NCBI RefSeq assembly: GCF_000002985.6
Contig: NC_003284.9
Span: forward strand, 6,944,001-7,008,000
Direction: 5' to 3'
Source of the DNA: Caenorhabditis elegans
Lineage: Eukaryota; Nematoda; Chromadorea; Rhabditida; Rhabditidae
Length of the DNA stretch: 64,000 bases
The notes under the pieces are model-generated. The model was not told the DNA's origin. It was given only the letters and a program-made list of their open reading frames with translations, and made no database searches. Both the position numbers and the translations under genes were made by a program. Positions 47,849-59,000 of the stretch are shown here, one piece after another; the stretch's first letter is position 1; each line of letters begins with the position of its first letter.

Positions 47849-50014
47849 ATGCGGATTTTAATATTATTATTGGGATTGACACAAATCGTTACTAGTCTAA
47901 ATATTCTCGTGTTTTTGTTGGGAACCAATCAGTTTGAAAGGAACATTTTTGAATTTCTTGCACAACAACTTGCTCTACGTCACCATAATGTAATTTCAAT
48001 CAAGCCAGTACTAATCCCAGAGGAGCCTCGCCTAGTCAAGCCGAAGTTGCACCTTGTCCGTGAGAAAGTTATCAAGAATGTTTTGAACAAGTAAGTGACC
48101 CCCCCTCTCCTTTTGCCACAAATTAAGTGGCGGCTTGCAACAAAACGAAGAAAGATCCCACGCAATGCGTAATTTGTACACATTTCGTCATAGCGGCACT
48201 TGTACTTATTCATCCACAAATCAAATTCGTCATTTTCTAGGGACTTGTTCAAGCCATTAGAAGATGCTGTGCCAAATGCTGCGTGGAGATCTACCTATGA
48301 TTTCGATAACTACTTGGAGCCATATTATAAAGCTCACAATGCCAGTTGCTACAAAGTGAGATCAGAGTGTAAATTTAGAAAAAAATAAAAATATAATTTT
48401 GTTTTCAGCTTTTGAATTCCAATCTTGTTGATTCGCTGAAAAAAGAATCTTTGGATCTGGCAATTGTGTACTCTGGAAACCCATGCCTAAACGCACTAAC
48501 TCATCTTGTAGCGGTTCCTACAATATATTTCGATACGGAAGGTAATAACAAATTTTGAAAAAAAAACAAAGTCCCACAAATAACCTTTCAAGGATTGACG
48601 GACGAAACATTGATTGCCGCTGGAGCCCCAATAGACTTGCTCACTCCGCCATCGCACTGTTTTATCGCCGAGTCAAAAGGATATCCAATTCTTAATTTGT
48701 ACAAAAACTCAGTGTGCTACTTCCAAGAAATGATTGCTCAACTTGGACTTCCAGCCGTATCATCTCTTGTTTCTTCACGTCATCGTCTTCTTGATGAACC
48801 CATTACGAATATATTCAGAACGGATTATACTATTAAAAAGAGGTGAAATTTTTTTGATCTTGTGTGTTCTGGTAAAGTAAATCCCATTCTAATCCAATTA
48901 GGTATGGTTTGCAAAAACTTTTTGAAAAAGATTTGTAGATACATTAAATTAGAAACATTATTTATTAATTATTTGGTTCCAGGTTCAAAAACTTCCCGAA
49001 TGTCAATACCTTGAAACAACAAAGTGCCGCTTATTTTGTGAACACCGATCCACTCCTCGAGCCGCCACGTGCTCTTCCATTAAATGTGATTCCTGTTGGA
49101 GGACTCCATATCGATCACCCCAAGCCTCTGTTCTCGGTACAAAGTTTCTCATTTTGATTATTTTTCAAATTTACTATTTCCAGCCATGGAACACTACCAT
49201 TGCATCAGCAAAAGAAGGATTGATTATTGTGTCGTTTGGAACTCAAGCAGATAGCAGCAAAATGAGCGAATACCACGCCAAAGCAATTTTGAAAGCTCTT
49301 ACAAACTTGAATGACTATAGAATCTATTGGCGCATCGGTCCAAACATGCATCTCGATGGAATTGATATAGAAAAGATTCCAAAGCATATCAACTTGACGA
49401 CTTTCATTCCACAAAATGATCTTCTTGCCCACAAATCCTGCAAACTTTTTGTAACGAATGGTGGAATGTCATCTGTCATGGAAGCTGTTGCTCATGGAGT
49501 TCCAATTGTTGGAGTACCATTATACGGATCTAATAGATACAATTTACAAAAGGTTTCAAACAAGGGTCTTGGTATTGTCATTGATAAAGACGATCTTAAT
49601 GAAATTTCACTGTATGGAGCAATGAAAAAGGTTTTAGAGTCTGCAAAGTAAGTTAAACTAGGACTTTTTTAAAAATTTATATTGCTATTTTACAGATACA
49701 AGAACACTGCAAAGGAAATGTCAAAAGAATTCAAATCCCGAACCACTAGCCCATTTGCTGCTGCACTTCATGTTATTGATCACATTGGACGTCATCATTC
49801 ATTTGCATACATGCAACCTGCCTTTCAGCCAATTTACACACGTGTCGACTTTTATCTCCTTTTGCTCATCATTCTTCTTCCAGTCATACCTCTTCATCTG
49901 TTCTTCACATTTTGTATCAAATCATCAGCAATGAATGTGCAAGATAACAAAGTCCTAGAGGCGGAAAGGAAGTTTCTCCCGAAAAAAGTTCCGGAAACTA
50001 AGAAAAATGCGTGA
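47849..50014 (+). CDS. UDP-glycosyltransferase, ER type I membrane protein
   Basis: UGTs transfer a sugar from a UDP-sugar to small lipophilic molecules in the ER lumen. Seven exons join in phase: 47849-48090, 48241-48355, 48409-48541, 48593-48842, 48983-49136, 49184-49647 and 49696-50014, giving 558 residues. There is a signal peptide (MRILILLLGLTQIVTSL), then an N-terminal acceptor domain. The UDP-sugar signature FVTNGGMSSVMEAVAHGVPI, then VGVPLYGSNRYN is near residues 400-435. A C-terminal membrane helix (FYLLLLIILLPVIPLHLFF) is followed by a lysine-rich cytosolic tail ending KKVPETKKNA. In most UGTs an SH motif supplies the catalytic histidine about 15 residues before the GHNV-like motif. 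Here the region reads GTNQFERNIFEFLAQQLALR then HHNV, with no histidine at that place. A polyadenylation signal AATAAA is at 50140. It may be ugt-50, but I am not sure enough to assign the symbol. Confidence 0.95.
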
Positions 50015-50783
50015 TTCGTTTATAAATGGCTGGCGTATTCTGATTTGTATTCTCAGAAAAAATTACGAGTGTTGTCTAATTGAATTGTTGTTTGAGTTTT
50101 TGGTTTTTTCTTTCGCTCTGAATTTTTGTTCAGCACTAAAATAAATAAATTTGAATTTGAATATTTATATTCATCATTGAGGGAGGTGTATCGTGGTTAG
50201 TTAAAACACTTCTTTCATCTCACTTGGGAGTACTTGACTGTTGATTCAATAAACCAAGTTTCATACCTTACAGTTAACTGCATCAAATTTTAAAAAATAT
50301 CTTGGGGTACACTGGCATACGCACAAGAGTTTCCTCTCACTTTGATCTCCAGAATGTTTGTAAAATTAACAAAGGTGTACATTGAACTGACCACACTGTA
50401 CTGACGCCACACTGTAAGAACTGTGTGGCGTCACATTTTTTTGCGAATATTACCCTAAATTTCTATTCATGTTTATGGCGCAAACTTTGCCGATTTATTG
50501 CGCCAAAAATAAGCTATCCGGTCTCGACACGACTTATGGGTCTCAATTGTATCTTTTTTTAAATTGATTGAACCATTGAAAACAAAATAAATAAACAAAA
50601 CAAAACAAGGAAAGCTATAATTTCAAAACTCTCGATGCATATTTGTTTTTCTAAATTTGTTCCAATTTTAGTTTTGTTGGTCATATTTGCGTTTCTCATA
50701 TTATATAATTTGATTTCACCAAAAAAAACGTAAAGAATTTTTTACTGTAAACAAAATTCGAAAAACAGTAGTCATAAACAAAT
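50015..50783. other. Intergenic DNA between convergent UGT and tetraspanin genes
   Basis: It holds the UGT 3' end with AATAAA at 50140-50145, and a hairpin at 50402-50433. The rest is AT-rich. Both genes end here, so each probably has a short 3' UTR. Confidence 0.6.
50402..50433. repeat. Perfect 11-bp stem hairpin
   Basis: TGACGCCACAC and GTGTGGCGTCA are exact reverse complements separated by 10 nt. The stem is GC-rich compared with its surroundings and is preceded by another ACTGACG-like half. It could be the core of a small palindromic repeat. Confidence 0.85.
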
Positions 50784-51968
50784 TCATTTGATAACTTGAA
50801 ATGGCAATGCTTCTCTGCTGATCTGATAATTCAGCAACCAAATTAATGTACTCAATGCTAAAAAAGCTAAGAAAGAAAGTGAATAAATAAAAATTCTAAA
50901 TGAGAAAAACTCCAGCGTTGTACGGAGTGGCTCCAGACATCCACCAGTATATCGATAAGCATCCGCAGAAAGACGATAGTCAGAAGAATAGTGTTGACAA
51001 ACTTCTCGATTAGCGATTGAAGAATCCGCTGATAAACACCCGTTACTAGCTAAAAAGGTTTGAAATAACTTTGAGAATCATATTTAAAATAAAATGTTAC
51101 CTTGTAAGCAAATAGTTTGATTTTTAACCAGTTGATGTGGCTGATTTCCGGGCTCTTTGAAAAATGCAACGCAGAATCTGAAATTGAAAACTAGTACTGT
51201 GCACTTATTATAAAAAACTATTACCTTTCATGCATTGTTGCACAACTAGCACAACAGCTATCTGGAATTCGCTGCCTTGGGTGCTTCTTCTGCATTATGT
51301 ACCATTTACTCTCCACGAAGTCCGTTAGGTTTCGTACTCCACAACATTTGAACTGAAGGAAACTAATTGTTCAGAATCAGAATTCTTTCTTATATGCATA
51401 GCTAACCTGCCGATGAGCTTTATTCCACTCTTCCATTATATGAGGTGCTGTTGGATTCCCATAATCTTCCTTGATTGAATGCTTCATCCAATGCTCCATG
51501 TCAGAGCTGCTTACCTACAAACAGTTGATTCTACTGATAATTTTCAAAGTTCGAATAAATTACTCACGTGAGAATTAAGGTCATAACCCAAAATTGCTGT
51601 CATCGCACATATTGTAGCAAAAAAAATTGTTGCAAACATATGTGTTATCATAATTTTGTTATCATTCAAAATAATCGAGAAGAATCTAACAGGTGTCATC
51701 ACAAAACTTAAAATCCCCACAAGAATCAACAGATATGGACAGTACACAATCAAATTTGTTCCAATCACTGAAGCAGTGAAAGAAACTTCACGAAGAGTTT
51801 GAATTCCGAATCCAACTATGAATCCTGACCCAATCTAAAAGTTTTTACTCATTAAACTGTAGAAATAATGATTTTTGATTACCATTGTCAGGACAGAAAG
51901 CAGAAGAGCCAAACATTTTTTTAAACATTGGCCGCGTTTTTGTTCAACATGTCGATTATTTATTAGTA
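50784..51968 (-). CDS. Tetraspanin, 5' end not resolved
   Basis: Tetraspanins organise membrane microdomains. Six exons join in phase: 51883-51968, 51568-51834, 51407-51514, 51225-51352, 51101-51177 and 50784-51049. Membrane helices appear at CLALLLSVLTMIGSGFIVGF, then VYCPYLLILVGILSFVM and MFATIFFATICAMTAILGY. The large extracellular loop carries the defining CCG motif (FKCCGVRNLTDF), PDSCCASC and several further cysteines. TM4 is FRIFIYSLSFLAFLALSTL and a short tail ends REALPFQVIK. The first exon listed (VEQKRGQCLKKC precedes TM1) needs one incoming base and has no in-frame ATG, so a start exon lies further up. A frame at 52310 (MDNFFVSAADIEHVWR) could supply it only through a weak donor. 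The family call is firm. I do not know which tsp gene it is. Confidence 0.93.
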
Positions 51969-53086
51969 CTGAAAATTGAAAAATGGATGGTTGAGTAGTG
52001 CCAGTGGTGAAATGCTTAAAACTACTCTTATAGTGCCAAGATAACCCAATAACCTTGTAGTAAAACTTTTCAAGATTTTTTGAAAAATTTTGTAGACGGT
52101 CAAAAAGTTTGACCAGTGGCTGTTGTTTGTCTGCGCCAGGGACGAGCCTATTCTAGGCGGTCTGATGCACCAATAAATGTACAGTAATTTAACTGGGCTT
52201 TTATCTCGAACTGACAGGTAATGAATGAGTGAATTAATCACTGAAGGACTGTGAATGGCACATCGCCAAACATGCTCGATGTCGGCTGCGCTTACAAAAA
52301 AGTTATCCACATACTACTATAAGAAACTTTTCATAGCCTTTTAATTTTTCTGTTTAAAACGATTACGTTTTTGACTGGTTTTTAGGCGCCGCAATTAGTT
52401 CCTGAAAACGCAGTTTCTTCTCAATGTACCACCTATAATGGTCTGATATTTTCATTTTTTGTAAGTGTTTCAATAAAGTTTCGCATTCCGACAAAAAACT
52501 TACTCATTATTTTTAATCTTAGATTTGTACAGGAATCAATAAACACATGGTATTAAATGAACACACAGTATGTCTTTTTGACCCGCCTGACAGCGGTGAG
52601 TGGGATCCGATCGCTCTCATTTCCTCTTGGCCCTTCCTTTTCTCTTTCAAAGGACTCTATGTGCCTGTGTGCAGAGGGAAAAACGAACAAATATTGAAAG
52701 GTGACAGAGCCGAGGAGGACACAAAGTCGGAGGCAAACACACTGCCAAAAGTACTTTGAGTTACTCGATACCGTCTCTGTCAAATCTCGCATTCGGACAC
52801 TGTATCTTGAGATTTTTTCGATAAAGTCAAGTGTTTGGTACTTAATATTAAAAAAATTTAGTCTGTAAGTTTATTTTGAAACAAGAAATTAGAAATTGAG
52901 AATGAGACATTAAAACCGAGAAAAAGCTAGGAAAATACACCTTGCTTATGGAAAAATGGAAGCAATAGAACCCGAGATGGCAATTGACATGGTTGCTTTA
53001 TGCTGCACAGAGCATCTACAGTAACTGATAAAAGCGGTAGAAGTTTAAATGTACAGAAAAAAGAATATAATCACTAGGAGCATAAA
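51969..53086. other. Intergenic region between tetraspanin start and GPCR end
   Basis: It must contain the missing tetraspanin first exon and promoter, and the receptor 3' UTR. A patch at 52547-52790 is open on both strands without splice support. Otherwise nothing is recognised. Confidence 0.45.
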
Positions 53087-56000
53087 TTAGACACGAGAAG
53101 TTGAGCTGGGTTTCTTTTCCGAAGTGAAAAGGCGTTTTAAAGCAATTTGATAGTCTCTGTTAAATACCTGAAAAAAATAATACAAATAATAGCATCAGGT
53201 TTTAATTTGAAAATCTTACCGTATAAATGATAGGATTCATTGCGGAATTGCTGTACCCAAGCCAAGTAATGAACATCTCAATGTGAGCATTCGGACTGCA
53301 ATCTTTGCAAAATTGAACCAGCACATACATTCTATAAGAAAAATTAATGAATTACTTGTTTTGATTTTTAATTTTTACGTGAAAAATGGAGCCCAGCAAA
53401 CTGTGAAGCATCCTAGGATGATGCCAAGTACTTTGACTCCACGTCTTTCTTTGGCTGCTGATATAGCCTTAGGCTTTCGCTGTAGACTCTTACGGTATAT
53501 ACGCTCTTTCCTGAAAATAAAATTTTGTGTTTCGTAAGGAATAAGAATTAGTCAGTTTTTTTACCTATTCTTATGACGTTTTACTTTTTCATAACTGATC
53601 GCCATAACACTCCTCATAGGCTTAGCTTCTCGTTTTTGAATCGCCGATTCTTTTTCAATTGGTACAGATTTTGAGATTTTCGCTTCTCTTTTCATGTATG
53701 GAGCTTCAGTTGGACCAGTCACCGTTGCAGTCACTGTTGTCATTGAAGTGTGATCCTGGATAAAAATTAAATTTAAAATAAAAAGCGTTTAACAATCTTA
53801 CATCTCGCTTTTCATCCGAGTCTTCATCTTCACACTCGTCTTCTTCAATTATTGCATCGTTTCCATTGCCAAGTCCGTTTTCGACTTGCCCACTACTTTC
53901 GCCTATAAATTTTACATTTTTGAAAAAAATTTTATAGCTGTGATATTGAACTGACACCAGACTTTTATCGACTACGGCAGGGGAAAATGATTAAAAATCA
54001 TTCCTATGGCAAGGAAATATAACAAATATCATATGAAAACTGTCAAAAAAAATTTGCAATGTTTTGTTTCGAGTCAAAAAGTGTCTCCCACTAATTTTTT
54101 GGAAGTCGTCAAATAAAAAAAAAGTGTTCTTCCAGTTTAGTGTTTTAAAAGTATTAATATTCCAAAACTCTCGAGATTCAAACCTTCGACAGTACTTTAA
54201 AGTTCTGGATAAGTGGCGCGAGCAGTAAAGTTTTAAATTATTTTCAAATTTAGTTTTCATTTATTTTTTACAAAAATTTTCGGCATTTTTATATTTGCTC
54301 AATTTAGTACTATTCGAATGATTTCTGGTACTTGTGCTTGATACCATTCATTTTTAAAATTAATTCAACTACTAAACGTGATGTTTATTTTCCATGTTCA
54401 TTACAGAAAGGTAAGTTCTTAAACCTAAAGATACAAAACACGATTTTATTTAAAAATTTAATTTTAAAAAATGAGGGGGTATAATACACCTGATTTTTAA
54501 TTGTTTCCCTACTGGATCCAGTCCAATTTAAATTCATATTTGCTCGAATTTTTTGATTTTGTGTCATTAGTCATGCACCTCAATCACTTTTTAAACTTAC
54601 GTTCATTTTACAGTATATTTCGGTCATGGGTCTATTCATAAATTCCTAAAACTACAGAATTTAATAAGGAGATGTCTTCAAGCAAGTTATAGCCTCTCAA
54701 AATATTTATTAGAAATGGTCTATGTTGAACAAAAATCTCTAATTTCACTAATTTGTCCATAGAGCACTGACCAAAACTTCACTACTTTAACAGATTTTAG
54801 TTAAGAAAAATCATATTTCCCTTTCGTTCATGAAGTTCAACTCACTATCTTCTTCCTCCTCTTCCTCTTTCGCAAACTCATCTGACGTCGGCAGGACGTG
54901 GCTAATCTCATGGAGAATAGTTGACTCAATGTGTTTTCGAATAACCTAAAAACAAAGATATTATTATTGAAGAGCATGACCCAGTGGTGTTCACACTAAA
55001 CGCTTTCCAATCAGACAATAACCACTCATCAAGGGGTTGAATGTAGGAGTTAAAATCACCACACAAGAGACGAGGAGAGAAGATTTTCGAAATAGAAGAG
55101 GGTAATTAATATATGAAATTTTGGTTAAATTTTCCTTGGATTACTGGTTATCGACCCATTAGAGAACTTTCCTATTTCACACATTCAATGTACATAAACT
55201 AGATACAAAGAAGTGGGGTTTACAGCTAATTTTGAGTGATGAAGGTGCGCATCCTTGCAAGAACTCATAAAATGAACAAAGAATTAAGATAAAACATATT
55301 GGATTCTGAAAATAAAAGAAAAACTGAAAAAGGGGAAAAGTTCATAAACTAGGATGCTCACCTACCAAATATTGTTACTACTAATTTATGTATTGATTTT
55401 ATTTATTTTTGTCTTTGATTAACAATTAAAACTGTCAGTTTCACTAGAAGCGGTCGCGCTGCCCACCATGCTATTAGAAAATGATAAGAAACACCATCGG
55501 CATGTTCACATCATTAAAGGAAATAGAGTTGAAGCAAGCATCACCAGTAGCTCTGTTAGGAAAGTGACGGGCAGATAGAATTGAAAAAAGGATAGATTCG
55601 AAAGATTCGGGCAAAATTTTCCAATTGCTTTTCGAAAGTCTGGGCGGCAAATTTTTTAAATGTTTTCCAATTAGGACATTTCTAAAAATTCTGTTGAAAC
55701 TCTAGATATCGCATTTAAAAAACTGGATTTCGCAATTTTCCTTTTTAATATATTATTACACCCGCCACTAGCTGAACTTGTGTGTACTCAAATCTAGGAT
55801 GTTTTCATATTTCTCAAAAAGTTTTTAACCGATAAAAAGGTGGTTGTATTTTTAAAACTTTTTTGAGTTCAACATTTTCTGAAAATCAGAGACCAAAGTG
55901 TAGACTGTCAAAAAAGAATAGATAGGTAGATAGTTGTTTGTCTTATTCGGCTGAATTCGTGTTTCAAACATTCACGTTGTAGATATTTTCGATATAGTTA

Positions 56001-59000
56001 GTTTATTTTGTGAACCTCATTCTTCTTGTGACAAGTTTTTTTTCTATAATTTTTAAGGAAGAAAATGATAAATTTTGATGGAAAAAGGTTTATCATTGAA
56101 ATTAAAACGAATTCAAAAACATTTTTGGGTACAGCTAATACAGAAAAAACTAACTATGTTAAAAGTATCCGTTTTAAAAAAATATTTGTACCGTGTATAC
56201 TTTTTCATGTTTTTTTTCAGAAGCAAAGTTAAAATAGAAAGCAAATCAACAGTTTCTGTTAATCGATTTTGTATTGAAAAAATCATCTATATTAAATCGT
56301 TTTTAATTTAAAATATTTCGAAAGTTATATTCAAGGTTTGTATTTTTTTGATTCCTTTGTCAATCTTGTGTGGTTCTTTTTTCAAGGAATTTATAAAAAA
56401 TTCATGCGTGGACAATCAGAAAAGCGGAAAATCCATGCGTGGCAGTGTGCAGTATGACTATCTGATTTGAATTTTCAGAACCTCGGTTTCTAATTTGTTA
56501 AACGTCTAGTTTCTATATTTCTGTTGCAGACCACATACACACACACTCTAGTGCTCTATAGCTATGGGGAAGGTGTTGGTGAATTGAAGTGGTGTTGTGG
56601 ACAAAACACATGGTGAATAAATATCAAAAATATGTATGAAAATGGTTCTTACATGAGACGAGACGGCCAGCTAAAAATTGAGGAGATTTATTTTTATGAT
56701 TACATACATTTATTTGTAATATTGAACAGTTTCTTCATTTTTGTATAAGGATTCATGCAAAATTCATGGTTGATAATGAAAATCATACGATGAAAAATGC
56801 GGGCTTCATTTTGCTTTGTTGGTTGTAAGATTTATTGAAAAACGGTTTTTTCTTATTTTTAACGATCTTAAATTGTTTGCAGCAAATTTTTCACTGAAAC
56901 TCACCTTCTGACGGTAAATCTGCCGAGCGCGATGTTTTGCAAACGCTTGATAGATTTTGAAGTATACAAAAAACATGAGCAGTGTTGGAATGAAGAACGA
57001 GCCTGTTGCCGAGTAGACCGTGTAGCTAGGCAGGTCCAAAAATGTGCATTGGCGGACTGTATTGTTCTTTTCGTAGATTAAATTTGGAGTTTGAGCAGTC
57101 TAAACGATGATTTTGATTTATTTATCTCATACTTATAATAAATACCTGTTTCCAGCCGAGAAGTGGTGCAAGGGATATCAATGCACTAGATATCCAGACT
57201 GATAATATCATTATACCCGCTGTTCTCTTGTTTCTTTTACTCATATAAGCGACCGGACTGGTGATAGCCCAATATCTGTCAAGACCGACGATTGAGAGGT
57301 TCCAGATAGAAGCGGTCGAGCAGAGAATGTCAGCTGAATTTTTTGATATATATAGAATATTATTCTGCTTGGAAGGTATTTTTCGGCCGAATTCTGCCCA
57401 GACCTGTGCGCATCAGAATATTGCCTTTTTTTTGGAATTTTTTACAAATTTGGAAAATCGGCATTTTTCAGATTTGCCGAATTTGTCGGAAATGAACTTA
57501 GCGAACGACTATTTCCGCTAATTCTTCAGTCTATTCATCTAATGAATTTCACTTTCAGAACATTATCTTCATACAAACTTTTTCTATTATTACCTGACAC
57601 AAAAACTTCACATAATGCGTCAGGAAAAACCCATTCTCCAGCAATAGCATACACAGATGATAATGGCAAAACTATTAATCCGAGAGCCAGATCGGAGAAT
57701 GCCAGATTACCGACCTGCAAGGCATGGCGTACTTGTTTTATCCAAGTTTAAACTACACATACCAATAGATTAGGAACAGTTTGAAGTCGTGGGTTTTTGT
57801 ATAGCACTATGAACACCAGCGAGTTTGCAAAAATTGTCCATAACACCAGTAGGAAGAGTGCGCTTCCTTTCAGGATCTGAATTGTTTCATGTTGGTGATA
57901 TTGATTTCTGATAAATCCCTTCAAATTCCCAACCAACTTTTTAGGGCAGAAAAGAGAATGATGGTCTACATCTTCTCCTGCTCCTTCTCCTTTTTCTGCG
58001 AAGCACATATGAGATTAAATGGATATGAGCAGTGTGTATGTGTAATATTATAGGGATGAGAGCACACACGCGTGCGCGTGTTAAAACTAGCCGTGGACAC
58101 AAATTTATGATGATTAGTTGTTCTGGGTCTCCCTAGTAGCGTCCCTGGTATGTCCTGCTCATCAAACTTTTTTTCGTGCATCCTCCCGTCATTTTGTCCT
58201 CTCACCAATGGCCACTTCTATTTGTCGTCAAAACTTTGGATGGGTGTATAGAAAAATTTAGGTTTGGGATTCTTATTGAGTTTCACCACAGATGTGTTTG
58301 GGACATGACGGATATTTCAGAATGTCAGAGATCATGTTGGGCAATTTCAACAGTAATTCTTCAAATATTTAATGTGTTAATCACTGTTCTTGACAAGAAG
58401 CTTCCGAGTACTTTCTAGAATAGGAAAATTAGTTTTTGTTCAATGTCAGTATTTAGTATGCTCTTGCCTTCTGTCCACACTTATACAACCCGTTGATTGC
58501 TGAATGATCAATGAGGGCAGGTCAACTAGTTCACAGATCTTCCTCACTTTTTTTCACAGTGTAAATTACCTAATGATATGACAAAAAAACCCTAAAATTC
58601 AGTCTTGCTTCAACAAAATTGAATGTTTTCAAATAAAATCCGGGACTGCTTTGGAATTCTGATCAAACTTCAAGGAGGCATATATAATCAAAATTTTCAG
58701 ATTTTTGATTCAAGCGATTCTCAATAGACTTTCAACTCCCATGTTGTCGACTTTATCAAATAAATCTCAAAATGCCATGTGATGCTTTGAAATCAGATTT
58801 TTTTTCGAAAAATAAAAATCAACATTTTTGTGCGGCAGAAACAACTAGTGGACCCATATTCCGCATCAACAACTATAAATAGCAAGCCAATCAGGGACGG
58901 CTGTTGAGAAGAGGAGAAGTCTTCTTGTGCCTTTTGTGGAGGCGGAAAGAGATTATGCAATTTTCTTGGCTTCAACCTAAATCTTCAAATCTACGAGCAT

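Noticed and set aside
48091-49695. UGT introns examined for a mirtron, because I recalled one in a worm UGT gene.
   Set aside because: None of the short introns shows the expected stem, so this was dropped and the gene symbol was left open.
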